A stretch of DNA of 64,000 nucleotides from Paroceanicella profunda (GTDB taxonomy: Bacteria > Pseudomonadota > Alphaproteobacteria > Rhodobacterales > Rhodobacteraceae). Every line of letters begins with the position of its first letter. The first letter of the stretch is position 1. The stretch covers positions 3,006,501 to 3,070,500 of the forward strand of contig NZ_CP040818.1 of NCBI RefSeq assembly GCF_005887635.2, given 5' to 3'. The notes below the pieces were generated by a model. That model ran no database searches, was not told the DNA's origin, and saw only the letters and a list, made by a program, of their open reading frames with translations. Below are positions 1-8,510 of the stretch, in pieces. The translations under genes were made by a program, and so were the position numbers.

Positions 1-732
1 CCACTCGCGGTAGCTCACGGTGAGGGTGTTCTCGTCCATCATCGCGGCCTGGATGCGCGGCCAGGGGCACATGTAGATGCAGATCTGCTCGCGCATGAAG
101 CCGCCGAAGGTGAAGGTGGTGGCGGTGAGCAGGGCGACGGAGATGTAGGCCACCGGATGCGCCGCCCCGGTGACGAGGTCATGCGCCAGCGTCGGCGCAT
201 CGGCGAAATAGAACACCCAGGCCCCGCCGGTGGCGAGGCCGATCAGTGCCCAGACCGTCCATTTCGTCAGTCTGAGGCGGGTTTTGCGCCCGTCCCATTT
301 CTGCCTGAGCAGGCGGATGCGGGCATTGCGATCGCCCTCGATCCAGCGCTCCACCAGGATGAACAGGTCGGTCCAGACCGTCTGCGGGCAGGTGTAGCCG
401 CACCACACCCGCCCCAGGGCAGAGGTGAACAGGAACAGCCCCAGCCCGGCCATGATCAGCAGGCCCGCGACATAGTAGAATTCCTGCGGCCAGATCTCGA
501 TCCAGAAGAAGTAGAACCGCCGGTTCGCGAGATCCACCAGCACCGCCTGGTCAGGCAGGTTCGGGCCCCTGTCCCAGCGGATCCAGGGGGTGATGTAGTA
601 GATGCCGAGCGTGACCGCGAGGATCCACCACTTGAGATTTCGAAACCAGCCATGCACCCGCCTGGGAAAGATCGGGATGCGGGCGGCATAGAGGGGTTGG
701 GGCTCGACGCCCCCGGCGGGACCGTGACTCAT
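1..732 (-). CDS. ccoG: Cytochrome c oxidase accessory protein CcoG, C-terminus off the window edge
   Basis: CcoG (FixG/RdxA family) is a membrane iron-sulfur protein needed for copper delivery and assembly of cbb3 oxidase. The 244 codons present begin MSHGPAGGVEPQPLYAARI, followed by a membrane segment (WWILAVTLGIYYITPW), a second near GLLIMAGLGLFLFTSALGR, the cysteine motif GRVWCGYTCPQTVW and further on QICIYMCPWPRIQ, which is part of the ferredoxin-like cluster region. The start is supported by an AGGAGG sequence seven bases upstream. The frame runs open to the window edge, so the 3' part is missing. In related bacteria ccoG follows ccoP directly and leads ccoHIS; here 2.3 kb and an oppositely oriented gene separate it from ccoP, and it carries its own FNR box. 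Family assignment is firm. Confidence 0.95.
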   Translation of the reverse strand, partial: MSHGPAGGVEPQPLYAARIPIFPRRVHGWFRNLKWWILAVTLGIYYITPWIRWDRGPNLPDQAVLVDLANRRFYFFWIEIWPQEFYYVAGLLIMAGLGLFLFTSALGRVWCGYTCPQTVWTDLFILVERWIEGDRNARIRLLRQKWDGRKTRLRLTKWTVWALIGLATGGAWVFYFADAPTLAHDLVTGAAHPVAYISVALLTATTFTFGGFMREQICIYMCPWPRIQAAMMDENTLTVSYREW

Positions 733-762
733 CGGGACCTCCTGTGATGAGTGACGGCTCTT

Positions 763-802
763 CCTATCCCGCCCGGCCGGGCAATTCCTTGATCGAGGTC
801 AA
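763..802 (-). promoter_or_regulatory. FNR box and -10-like element upstream of ccoG
   Basis: TTGATCGAGGTCAA at 789-802 matches the FNR/FnrL consensus TTGAT-N4-ATCAA at nine of ten positions. Read on the minus strand, a GATAGG hexamer (763-768) is centred about 30 bases downstream of the box centre, the spacing expected when FNR activates from -41.5. This predicts low-oxygen induction of ccoG independently of ccoNOQP. The box also lies 115 bases upstream of the divergent DUF2270 gene. Confidence 0.75.
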
Positions 803-916
803 CCACGCCGTGTCGTGACGCCTCGCCCGCCCGGCGATCCGTGCTAGGTTGAGCCCCACCAAAGGGCGCCGCGCCGCCAGCGGCCCGACGCCCCGCAAAC
901 CGGGAGGATACGGGCA

Positions 917-2254
917 ATGATCGAACGGCCGGGGGCGCAGAGAGACAGGGCCGAGGGGCCGGGACCGGGCGGGCAGCAGGCCGACACTCATCCGGAAAGC
1001 GGGCCCGGCACGCAGGCCGGTGCGGCCGGGGCGCGGGAGGTGTCCACGCACGGAACGCAGGCAAGCGGAGCCGGGGCGCAGAGGTCCGGGGCGCAGGCAT
1101 CCGAAGCACGTGCATCCGGGGCGCAGACACTTGAAGCGCGGACACCCGAAGCGCTGGCATCCTGCGCGCAGACATCCGAGGCGCGTGCATCCGAGGCGCA
1201 GGGCCATGCGGATCACGGACCGGGAACGGGCGCACAGGCAAGGTTCCGGGAGGCCGTGTACAGCCCGGGCACCGGGGCGCCTGCCGCAGCCTCGGGCGGA
1301 ACGGGCGCGGCCTCCGGTGCGCCGGCCCCGGGGGGAGGCCTGTCGACACCGGGCCCGGTGCCCGGCTCATCGGCACCCGGCGCAGCGCCCGGGGCCCTTG
1401 CGCCGGGCCGGATCCCCGACACGCCCGCACCGGGTGCGGCCCCCGGCACGTCGGTCCAGGGCATGGCAGGCATGCCACAGGGGGTGCCTGCCGGTGACGG
1501 GGGCGTGGCAGGGGCCACTGCGGAGGCGGCCGCGCAGGCCCAGGGTGCCGGAAGGGGCGCGCCCGGCGCGGAGGAAGGCCCGGCGCGCCGGCCGTCCGGG
1601 CAGCGTGAGTTCACCGCAGCGGAGCTGGGCGCCATCGCCCATCTCTACCGCGCGGAGATCTACCGCTCCACCACCTGGCGCACCCGGCTGGACACCACCA
1701 CGAACTGGTCCGTCGTCACGCTGGGCGTCGCGCTCTCCATCACCTTCGCCGCGCCGGAGGCCTCGCCGCTGCCGCTGGTGCTGGTGGGCGTGCTGATCCT
1801 GCTCTTCCTCGCGCTGGAGGCCCGGCGCTACCTCTATTTCAACGTGTGGCGGGCGCGGTCGCGCTGGATGGAGACGCATCTCTACGCCCCCATGCTGCAT
1901 GACGGGAACCTGCATCTCGACGAGAACTGGCAGGAGGTGCTGGCGCAGGATTACTGGGCGCCGGGCTATCACATCAGCTTCATGACCGCCTTCGGCCGCC
2001 GCATCCGGCGCAACTACCTGTGGATCCTGATCATCCAGTCGCTCGCCTTCCTGGGCAAGATCACCGTGCACCCCAAGCCTCTGGAAAGCGTGAGCCAGCT
2101 GTGGGACCGCGCGGCGGTGGGGCCGGTGCCCGGGGTGGTGATCATCGGGCTCGGCCTGCTCTACGTGGGCTCCTGGTGCGGCATCGCCATCTGGTCCGCC
2201 GCCGCGGACCGGCGGAAGTTCGGCGGCGAGCGCAGTCGCGGTTCCATGGGCTGA
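917..2254 (+). CDS. DUF2270 integral membrane protein with a long low-complexity N-terminus
   Basis: Function unknown. Residues 232-445 form the conserved part: it opens FTAAELGAIAHLYRAEIYR, has the family-typical RSTTWRTRLDTTTNW stretch, and contains about four membrane segments (around WSVVTLGVALSITFA, LVLVGVLILLFLAL, LWILIIQSLAFLG and VVIIGLGLLYVGSWCG). This matches DUF2270 proteins from memory of the family. Residues 1-231 are almost only Ala, Gly, Pro, Ser, Glu, Gln and Thr, with GAQ/SEARAS-type repeats between about 45 and 95, and look disordered. The start has a GGGAGGA site ten bases upstream, but a later start such as Met184 would remove most of the extension and cannot be excluded. 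The gene is oriented against the flanking cco genes and sits between ccoP and ccoG, so a link to respiration is possible but unproven. Confidence 0.75.
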   Translation: MIERPGAQRDRAEGPGPGGQQADTHPESGPGTQAGAAGAREVSTHGTQASGAGAQRSGAQASEARASGAQTLEARTPEALASCAQTSEARASEAQGHADHGPGTGAQARFREAVYSPGTGAPAAASGGTGAASGAPAPGGGLSTPGPVPGSSAPGAAPGALAPGRIPDTPAPGAAPGTSVQGMAGMPQGVPAGDGGVAGATAEAAAQAQGAGRGAPGAEEGPARRPSGQREFTAAELGAIAHLYRAEIYRSTTWRTRLDTTTNWSVVTLGVALSITFAAPEASPLPLVLVGVLILLFLALEARRYLYFNVWRARSRWMETHLYAPMLHDGNLHLDENWQEVLAQDYWAPGYHISFMTAFGRRIRRNYLWILIIQSLAFLGKITVHPKPLESVSQLWDRAAVGPVPGVVIIGLGLLYVGSWCGIAIWSAAADRRKFGGERSRGSMG

Positions 2255-3010
2255 CGCGGCCGCGGCCTGAGGTGCCGCTGGCCCGGCCGCCCGGCCTGTC
2301 GGGAGTCCAGGTGGCGGGCGGCCAGGGCCCGGGCGGCGAGAGACACGGACATCCGGGGACGGACTGTCAGGCCCTCCATCTGGGCGGATCGACAGGCCTG
2401 CGCAGACAGGCAGGAACGGGTGGGAACGGACAGACGGATGCGCATGGGCATGGTGGAGCCCGGTCTACTGCTGGCGGCGCCAGCGGCCGGCGGGTGCGGG
2501 GTGACCGATGTCGACGTCAACCAATAGTGCGCCGAAGGACGGCGACGGGCGTGACCCTGTGCGGGGTCGAACTGGCATGCGGGGACAGGCGCGCGCGGGA
2601 GGGCACGGTGAATGTCCGGCCTGCTGATTCCAAAGGCATAAGCGGTCCCCGGGAGCGGGATCGCCGATGGCGATGGCAACCAGTGGCCCTGGGACGGGGC
2701 GGGGACGGGTGTGATCGTGCGTGGAGACGGATTGGCATGCTGGGACAGGCGTCCGGAATGGTCCGGTGAATGTCGGGGCCGCGGATCGCGATGGCGTCAG
2801 CGGCCGTCAGGTGCAGGGCAATCGATGCTCATGGCAACCACTGGCGCGGGCCGGGGCGGGGACGGGTGTGACCGTGCGCGGGGACGGACGGGCATGCGCG
2901 GACAGGTGCGCCGGGAGTGGTGCGATGGATGTCCGGGGTCCGGATCCGGGCGCCGGTGGCTCGCGGGGGCGGGGGGCAAAGGGTGGGTCGTGCAGGGTCG
3001 GGACGGGCGC
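2255..3010. other. 756-bp spacer without a convincing gene
   Basis: The spacer between the DUF2270 gene and the ccoP terminator holds no frame with a plausible start, ribosome-binding site or recognisable protein; open frames on both strands reflect the high GC content. Most of it is an imperfect long tandem repeat. A weak extra similarity (gaacgggtgggaacggaca) starts near 2413 and may be a decayed earlier copy. Confidence 0.6.
2544..3001. repeat. Three imperfect tandem copies of a ~157-160-bp unit
   Basis: Copies begin at 2544, 2704 and 2861 with GACGGG(C/T)GTGA, giving periods of 160 and 157 bp; the third copy decays after roughly 80 bases and ends near 3001. Shared landmarks inside each unit are a GGCATGC followed by GGACAGG about 30-40 bases in, and then TGAATGTC or TGGATGTC. 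Copies 1 and 2 also share GATGGCAACCA-like and GGACGGGGCGGG-like ends. The unit length is not constant and frames are not conserved between copies, so a non-coding repeat is more likely than a repeat protein. Confidence 0.7.
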
Positions 3011-3050
3011 AAAAGGGGCCCGCCGGCGAGGTCCCGTTCGCCGGCGGGCC
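3011..3050 (-). terminator. Intrinsic terminator after ccoNOQP
   Basis: A perfect 13-bp GC stem (3017-3029 with 3038-3050) has an 8-base loop. Read on the minus strand it is followed by CCCCTTTTGC, a short T run. It lies about 45 bases beyond the ccoP stop codon and fits a factor-independent terminator of the operon. It separates ccoP from ccoG transcriptionally. Confidence 0.8.
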
Positions 3051-3095
3051 AGGTCCCCGGGGCCGGAAGGGGCCGGCTCCGGGTATGGCGTGTCG

Positions 3096-3971
3096 CTATT
3101 CGCCGCCGCCCAGGGCGTGAACGTAGATCGCGACTTCCTTGATCTGCTCCTCCGACAGCCGGGCATTCCAGTTCGGCATCATGCCCGAGCGACCGTTGGT
3201 CACCGTGGCGGTGATGGTCGCCCGGTCGCCGCCGTAGAGCCATATCGCGTCGGTGAGGTCCGGTGCGCCCAGCTCGCGGGTGCCGGTGCCGTCCTCGCCG
3301 TGACAGGAGGCGCAATTGTCGGCGAAGACCGTGGCGCCCGTCTCCGCCAGCGCGGGGTCATGCTCCTGTCCGCTCTGCGCCAGCACGAACTCCACCACCG
3401 CGGCGATCTCCGGCTTTTCCAGCAGGCCGTCGCGGCCGAAGGCGAGCATGTCGCCCATCCGGGTGTCGTCATCCTCCGGCGAGCGGATGCCGTGGGTGAC
3501 GGTGGTGCGGATGGCGTCCAGGTCTCCGCCCCAGAGCCAGTCGTCGTCGAGCAGGTTCGGGTAGCCCGGGTGCCCGGCCGCGCCGGCGCCGTGGCACTGC
3601 GCGCAATAGGTGCGGAAGGTCGCAGCGCCCGAACCCATCGCGAAGCGCGACAGCTCCGGGTCTGCGGAGATCTCCGTGAGATCCATCGCGGCGATGCGCG
3701 TGCGGTACACGTCGCGGTCCCGGTCCGCGGCGGCCAGCTCCTCGGCCACCTCCACGCGCTGGTCATGGCCCAGCAGCCCCTGCGTGGCCTGGCTGATCAT
3801 CGGCCAGGCCGGGTAGGCGATGGCATAGAGCAGCGCCCAGAGGATGCAGGCGTAGAAGGTCCACAGCCACCAGCGCGGCAGCGGGTTGTTGAGCTCGCGG
3901 ATGCCGTCCCACTCATGGCCGGTGGTCATCACGCCGGTGGGCTTGTCGAGGTCGGGGTCCTTGCCGGCCAT
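3096..3971 (-). CDS. ccoP: cbb3-type cytochrome c oxidase diheme subunit CcoP
   Basis: CcoP (FixP) carries electrons from soluble cytochrome c to the CcoO/CcoN core in the inner membrane, facing the periplasm. The 291-residue protein has an N-terminal cytoplasmic part with the typical HEWDGIRELNNPLPRWW signature (19-35), one membrane helix (about 36-58), and two cytochrome c domains with heme motifs CAQCH (123-127) and CASCH (220-224). Candidate axial methionines are in RMGDMLAFG and in SGMMPNWN. It is the last gene of ccoNOQP, two bases after ccoQ, with an AAGGAG site inside the end of ccoQ. Confidence 0.97.
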   Translation of the reverse strand: MAGKDPDLDKPTGVMTTGHEWDGIRELNNPLPRWWLWTFYACILWALLYAIAYPAWPMISQATQGLLGHDQRVEVAEELAAADRDRDVYRTRIAAMDLTEISADPELSRFAMGSGAATFRTYCAQCHGAGAAGHPGYPNLLDDDWLWGGDLDAIRTTVTHGIRSPEDDDTRMGDMLAFGRDGLLEKPEIAAVVEFVLAQSGQEHDPALAETGATVFADNCASCHGEDGTGTRELGAPDLTDAIWLYGGDRATITATVTNGRSGMMPNWNARLSEEQIKEVAIYVHALGGGE

Positions 3972-3973
3972 GG

Positions 3974-4150
3974 TCAGTCTCCTTTCCCGGCGGGGAAATC
4001 GTCATTGCGCAGCGGGATGCTCGCGACGTCGTCATGGATCTTCCGGGCGCCCGGGCGGAAGGCGAAGCCCACCGCGGCCAGGAAGAAGCCGAACATCAGC
4101 AGCAGGAACCAGCTGTCGGCGAAGTGGCGCAGGATCGTGTAGGTGTCCAT
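3974..4150 (-). CDS. ccoQ: cbb3-type cytochrome c oxidase subunit CcoQ
   Basis: This is a 58-residue protein starting [20 protein letters not shown] with one membrane helix (about residues 13-32) followed by a basic and polar tail (FRPGARKIHDD). CcoQ/FixQ subunits are small single-span proteins that stabilise the cbb3 complex. The ATG overlaps the ccoO stop by one base (TGATG), indicating translational coupling, and ccoP follows at once. Identification rests on size, topology, the FRPG motif after the helix and the position in the operon. Confidence 0.93.
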   Translation of the reverse strand: MDTYTILRHFADSWFLLLMFGFFLAAVGFAFRPGARKIHDDVASIPLRNDDFPAGKGD

Positions 4151-4986
4151 CAGCGGGCCTCATCGACGTCGAAGGTCGAGAAATCGACCAGGGTGCCGAG
4201 CATCTGCAGGTAGGCCACGAGGGCGTCGAGCTCGGTAACAGGTTCCAGCCGGTCGAAGTTGCGCACCTGGGCGCCGGGGTAGCGCTCCAGCAGGGCGTCC
4301 ACGCCGTCGCTCTCCGGGTCGGCCTGGGCGCGCAGGTCGGTGGAGGCATTGGCGATCATCTCGTCCGTGTAGGGCACGCCGGTGACACGCAGCGCCTTCA
4401 GGTCCGCCGCGATGGTGCGGTAGTCGAGGTGGCGCTGCTCCAGCCAGGGGTAGGCGGGCATGATGCTCTCGGGCACCAGGCTGCGCGGGTCGCGCATGTG
4501 GTCGCGGTGCCAGTCGTCCGAGTAGCGCCCCCCGACGCGGGCGAGGTCGGGCCCCGTGCGCTTCGAGCCCCACTGGAAGGGGTGGTCGTACATGCTCTCG
4601 GCCGCGAGGCTGTAGTGGCCGTAGCGTTCCACCTCGTCGCGCATCGGGCGGATCATCTGGCTGTGGCAGAGGTAGCAGCCCTCGCGCATGTAGATGTTGC
4701 GCCCCGCAAGCTCCAGCGGCGCGTAGGGGCGCACGCCGTCCACCTTCTCGATGACGTTCGAGATGTAGAACAGCGGCACGATCTCCACGATGCCGCCGAT
4801 CGTGACCACGAGGAAGGAGAGGATCAGCAGCAGCGTGGCATTGCGCTCGATGAAGGCATGCTTGCCGATGAACCACGAGTGGTGCGGCAGCTCGTTGGGG
4901 ATCTTCTCCGGGAAATCGGACAGGGTGGCGACCTTCGGGTCCGCTTCCGGGCCGGGGATCTTGTCGTTGTCGTTGTCGTTCGTCAT
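4150..4986 (-). CDS. ccoO: cbb3-type cytochrome c oxidase monoheme subunit CcoO
   Basis: CcoO (FixO) is the membrane-anchored monoheme cytochrome c subunit of cbb3 oxidase. From the ATG at 4986 it has 278 residues: a membrane anchor (about 51-74, [20 protein letters not shown]), the heme motif CYLCH at 104-108 followed by [15 protein letters not shown], and the conserved [21 protein letters not shown] region. A TTG at 5010 would extend it into ccoN, but the ATG has an AGGACAGGA site and is preferred. The first ~40 residues, beginning [17 protein letters not shown], are longer than the short N-terminus usual for the family and include an Asn-Asp repeat coded by a small hexanucleotide repeat. 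It is the second gene of the operon. Confidence 0.96.
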   Translation of the reverse strand: MTNDNDNDKIPGPEADPKVATLSDFPEKIPNELPHHSWFIGKHAFIERNATLLLILSFLVVTIGGIVEIVPLFYISNVIEKVDGVRPYAPLELAGRNIYMREGCYLCHSQMIRPMRDEVERYGHYSLAAESMYDHPFQWGSKRTGPDLARVGGRYSDDWHRDHMRDPRSLVPESIMPAYPWLEQRHLDYRTIAADLKALRVTGVPYTDEMIANASTDLRAQADPESDGVDALLERYPGAQVRNFDRLEPVTELDALVAYLQMLGTLVDFSTFDVDEAR

Positions 4987-4996
4987 TGTCCTGTCC

Positions 4997-6583
4997 TCAT
5001 TCCGCGGCAACGGTGGCGGCGGCGACGGGGCGCTGGGCGCGCACCGTCATCCACAGGTTCCACGCCATGATCACGCCGCCCGCGAGGTAGAGCACGCCGC
5101 CCAGTCCGCGGATCACGTAGTAAGGGTGCAGCACGGCCACGGTGTCGGCGAAGCTGTTCACCAGGAAGCCGAGGCTGTCGTACTCGCGCCACATCAGGCC
5201 CTGGGTGATGCCCGACACCCACATCGAGGCCGCGTAGAGCACGATGCCGATGGTCGCGAGCCAGAAGTGCCAGCTGACCAGCTTCAGCGAGTAGAGGCCC
5301 GGGCGGTTCCACAGCCGCGGCACGAGGAAGTAGAGCGCGCCGAAGGTGATGAGCCCGTTCCAGCCCAGCGCGCCGGAATGCACGTGGCCGATGGTCCAGT
5401 CCGTGTAGTGGCTGAGCGAGTTCACCGACTTGATCGACATCATCGGGCCTTCGAAGGTCGACATGCCGTAGAAGGCGATCGAGGCGACCATCATGCGGAT
5501 CACCGGGTCGGTGCGCAGCTTGTCCCAGGCGCCCGAGAGGGTCATCAGCCCGTTGATCATCCCGCCCCAGCTCGGCATCCACAGCATGATCGAGAACACC
5601 ATGCCCAGCGTCTGCGCCCATTCGGGCAGGGCGGTGTAGTGCAGGTGGTGGGGGCCGGCCCAGATGTAGAGGAAGATCAGCGCCCAGAAGTGGATGATCG
5701 AGAGCTTGTAGCTGTAGACCGGCCGCTCCGCCTGCTTGGGCACGAAGTAGTACATCATCCCCAGGAAGCCCGCGGTGAGGAAGAAGCCCACGGCGTTATG
5801 GCCGTACCACCACTGGGTGAGCGCGTCCTGCACCCCGGCGAAGAGCGAGTAGCTCTTCACGCCGAACACCGAGACCGGGATGGCGAGGTTGTTGACGATG
5901 TGCAGCATCGCCACGGTCACGATGAAGGAGAGGTAGAACCAGTTCGCCACATAGATATGCGGCTCCTTGCGCTTGATGATCGTGCCGAGGAACACGGCGA
6001 GATAGGCCACCCAGACGATGGTGAGCCAGATGTCCACGTACCATTCCGGCTCCGCGTATTCGCGCGCCTGGGTGACGCCGAGCACGTAGCCGGTGGCGGC
6101 GAGCACGATGAAGAGCTGGTAGCCCCAGAACACGAACCAGGCGAGGTTCCCGCCCCAGAGCCGCGCGGCCGAGGTGCGCTGGACCACGTAGAACGAGGTG
6201 CAGATCAGCGCGTTGCCGCCGAAGGCGAAGATGACGGCGGAGGTGTGCAGCGGCCGCAGCCGGCCGAAGCTCGTCCAGGGCAGGTCGAGGTTCAGCGCCG
6301 GGAAGGCGAGCTGGAAGGCGATGTAGACCCCGGCGAGGAACCCCACGATGCCCCAGAAGGCGGTGGCGATGACGCCGGCGCGGATCACGTCGTCCATGTA
6401 GCCGGTGGGCCCGGCCGGAACCGGCTCGCCCACGCGGCGCAGTTCGCGCAGGAACAGGCCCAGCGCAAGCACCGCGACCAGGATGCCGTGTACCGACATC
6501 GCTGTGTCCGTTGTAAGATTCGCCGTCAGCGCGGCGAGGAAGCCGATGGCTCCCAGCGCGATCAGTTTGGCCGCAGGTAACAT
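4997..6583 (-). CDS. ccoN: cbb3-type cytochrome c oxidase catalytic subunit CcoN
   Basis: CcoN (FixN) is the heme-copper oxidase core that reduces oxygen to water at the low-spin heme b / b3-CuB centre and pumps protons. The 528-residue protein has about twelve or more membrane helices and family-typical stretches such as [55 protein letters not shown] and [14 protein letters not shown], which hold the conserved histidines. An AGGAGGGGGCGC site precedes the ATG, and an FNR box lies 65-78 bases upstream. It is the first gene of ccoNOQP, so this promoter should drive all four subunits under low oxygen. Confidence 0.98.
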   Translation of the reverse strand: MLPAAKLIALGAIGFLAALTANLTTDTAMSVHGILVAVLALGLFLRELRRVGEPVPAGPTGYMDDVIRAGVIATAFWGIVGFLAGVYIAFQLAFPALNLDLPWTSFGRLRPLHTSAVIFAFGGNALICTSFYVVQRTSAARLWGGNLAWFVFWGYQLFIVLAATGYVLGVTQAREYAEPEWYVDIWLTIVWVAYLAVFLGTIIKRKEPHIYVANWFYLSFIVTVAMLHIVNNLAIPVSVFGVKSYSLFAGVQDALTQWWYGHNAVGFFLTAGFLGMMYYFVPKQAERPVYSYKLSIIHFWALIFLYIWAGPHHLHYTALPEWAQTLGMVFSIMLWMPSWGGMINGLMTLSGAWDKLRTDPVIRMMVASIAFYGMSTFEGPMMSIKSVNSLSHYTDWTIGHVHSGALGWNGLITFGALYFLVPRLWNRPGLYSLKLVSWHFWLATIGIVLYAASMWVSGITQGLMWREYDSLGFLVNSFADTVAVLHPYYVIRGLGGVLYLAGGVIMAWNLWMTVRAQRPVAAATVAAE

Positions 6584-6647
6584 GCGCCCCCTCCTAGGAT
6601 TCTTTCAGGACCATGCCGAGCAGTACGCCCCCGGCGCGCGGGCGGCC

Positions 6648-6661
6648 TTGATCTGCGTCAA
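6648..6661 (-). promoter_or_regulatory. FNR box upstream of ccoNOQP
   Basis: TTGATCTGCGTCAA matches TTGAT-N4-ATCAA at nine of ten consensus positions and lies 65-78 bases upstream of the ccoN start. The neighbouring fnrL gene is the obvious source of the regulator. A GTACTG hexamer at the expected -10 distance is only a weak match. Confidence 0.8.
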
Positions 6662-6705
6662 GGGCCGGGCAGAGCACATTGCCGTGAGCGGTCGCGCCCG
6701 CGCCC

Positions 6706-6862
6706 GATGCACAGGAGGCCTGCCGCCCGGGCGCTGCCCGCGCCGATGCGCAGGAGGCCTGCCGCCCGCGCGCTGCCCGTACCGATGCGCAGGAGGACTG
6801 CCGCCCGCGCGCTGCCCGCGCCAGATGCGCAGGAGGACTGCCACCCGGGCGCTGCCCGACCG
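6706..6862. repeat. Four tandem copies of a 39-40-bp GC-rich unit
   Basis: Units start with GATGC at 6706, 6745, 6784 and 6824 (periods 39, 39, 40). Each reads roughly GATGCRCAGGAGGMCTGCC and then (A/G)CCCG(G/C)GCGCTGCCCG. The units are nearly identical, so expansion is recent relative to the spacer. The change from 39 to 40 bp breaks any constant reading frame. The array lies just upstream of the ccoN promoter region. Confidence 0.85.
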
Positions 6863-7585
6863 TTCGCCCCGCCTCTGGCCCCGGGCCTGCGGCACGCCAT
6901 CCGCCTGCCGCAAACTCCTCCCAGACGGGGCGTGCGCGGGACGCGGCGTGGGCGTGTGGATTGCACGGGCATTTGGATCGCATGGGTGCGAGGACCGTAC
7001 GGGCGCTGGGCGGCGAAGGCGGTCAGGGCGCTGTGGCCTCCGCCATGCAATCCGCGGGCGCGGGAGCCCGTTGGCCTCCGCCGGCCCTTGCAGGGGTCGG
7101 CGCTCGCCGGGCGGCCGGACCGGGCGGTGGGGGTGTTCGGACGAGGTGATATGGCCGCGGGCGGAAGATCGGGCCCGGACGGAGCGCGCTGCCCTCGGGC
7201 GCAGGATCGGGACGCCTCGCAGGCGCGTGGGCCGGGCGGCACGCAGCCCGGCCAGCCCCGCGCCGTTCGCATGGCCCACGTGAGGTCCGGATGCTGCTCG
7301 CAAGTCCGCCCGGCGGACGCAGGCGGCGCGGCCGTGGCGGGGAAGGCGTTGGGCAGGGCGGCCAACGGTCGGGCGCAGCGGTCAGGGGTCGGGCGCAGCA
7401 GCCGGGCGGCGGGTGCGGCGGCAAAGAGTCGGTTGCAGCCGAAAGGAGGCGGGCGGAGCGGAAAGGGGCCGGGCGGAAAGGAAAGGGGCCGGGCAGGGCC
7501 CCTGCGCCTTCAGCGGGCGCGGGATGTGCCCGTTGCGCGCCGGGCCCCGATGCGAGGCCCCGCGACGGGGTAAAGGTGCGCGGGG
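6863..7585. other. Spacer between the 39-bp array and fnrL, no gene recognised
   Basis: About 720 bp of very GC-rich sequence. Open frames on both strands have no homologous look, no suitable ribosome-binding sites and biased Arg/Gly/Ala/Pro composition. Short irregular direct repeats (GGCGGGCGGAGCGGAAAGGGG-like) occur around 7440-7500. A 5-bp stem (CCCCG-CGA-CGGGG, 7558-7570) just after the fnrL stop is too short to call a terminator. Confidence 0.5.
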
Positions 7586-8320
7586 TCAGACGACGTCGTC
7601 GCCCGCCTCCGCGCCGAGGGCGTCGAGATCCGGGATCACCAGGTGCCGGGCGTCGATGAGGATGATCAGCCCGTCGCGCTTCAGCGCCCCGATTTGCCGG
7701 CTCACCGTCTCGATGGTGAGGCCCAGGTAGTCGGCCATGGCCTCGCGCGTGAGGGGGAGCGCGATGTGCAGCCCCTCCGGTGTCTCCGGCGCGCGGGAGC
7801 GGCGGGCGGTGAGGGCGATGAAGCTGGCGATCTTCTCGCGCGCCGTCTTGCGCCCCAGGAGCACCATCCATTCCCGCGCCGCGTCCAGCTCGTCGAGGGT
7901 CATGTCCAGCAGGCGGCGGTTCAGCGCCGGGCTCTCGCGCAGCAGCGTCTCGAACCGGCGCCGGTCGAACTGGCACAGGGTCACCTGGCCCACGGCGATG
8001 GCGTCGTAGGGGGCGGTCTCCCGCGTGGCACGCCCCAGGAAATCCCCCGGAAACAGCAGGCCCACCATCTGGCGGCGCCCGTCGGCCATCAGCCGCGAGA
8101 GCGAGACGATGCCCTCCACCACGGAGCCCACCTGCGGGGCGGTCTCGCCGGTGGCCTGGATCTCGTCACCGGGCAGATAGGTCCGGTAGGTCTTTATCGC
8201 CTCGAGCAGCGACAGCTCCCGCGCGGTGGAGTAGCTGCAGACTGCCCGATCCGCGATCGGGCAGGCAGCGCAGCGAATCACCGGCTTGCGCCCTTCCGGA
8301 TTGGTTGAATGCAGTGTCAT
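7586..8320 (-). CDS. fnrL: FnrL-type oxygen-responsive Crp/Fnr transcription regulator
   Basis: FnrL senses oxygen with a [4Fe-4S] cluster and activates anaerobic or microaerobic genes such as ccoNOQP. The 244-residue protein has cluster-ligand candidates Cys17, Cys20 and Cys28 (RCAACPIADRAVC) and Cys116 (TLCQFDRRRFE), a cyclic-nucleotide-like beta barrel, the dimerisation helix LDELDAAREWMVLLGRKTA, and a C-terminal helix-turn-helix with LTREAMADYLGLTIETVSRQ; the E-x2-S-R recognition pattern reads FNR-type half-sites. The start MTLHS matches FnrL proteins; its ribosome-binding site is poor. It lies upstream of ccoN on the same strand, 1 kb away. Confidence 0.93.
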   Translation of the reverse strand: MTLHSTNPEGRKPVIRCAACPIADRAVCSYSTARELSLLEAIKTYRTYLPGDEIQATGETAPQVGSVVEGIVSLSRLMADGRRQMVGLLFPGDFLGRATRETAPYDAIAVGQVTLCQFDRRRFETLLRESPALNRRLLDMTLDELDAAREWMVLLGRKTAREKIASFIALTARRSRAPETPEGLHIALPLTREAMADYLGLTIETVSRQIGALKRDGLIILIDARHLVIPDLDALGAEAGDDVV

Positions 8321-8510
8321 GCGTGAATGATCCCGGTTGTGCGGATGGGAGTCAAATATTCCATTTCCGATGGGGGCATGCGGAGGTGTCGCATGGCTCC
8401 GGACGCTTCCCGGGCCCCGCGCGCGGCGTGGCGGGGGCGCCCGGGCGGGGTGCCTCTTGCATTGCCCCGCGCGGAGAGGCAATGAGAAACGGCGCAACAT
8501 CGGAGCCTCA

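Noticed and set aside
6706..6862. CRISPR array
   Set aside because: Units are contiguous without unique spacers, and no cas genes are present. The same holds for all other repeat arrays in the window.
8320..8400. FNR box for autoregulation of fnrL
   Set aside because: TTGACTCCCATCC upstream of fnrL lacks the second half-site, so it is at best a -35 element.
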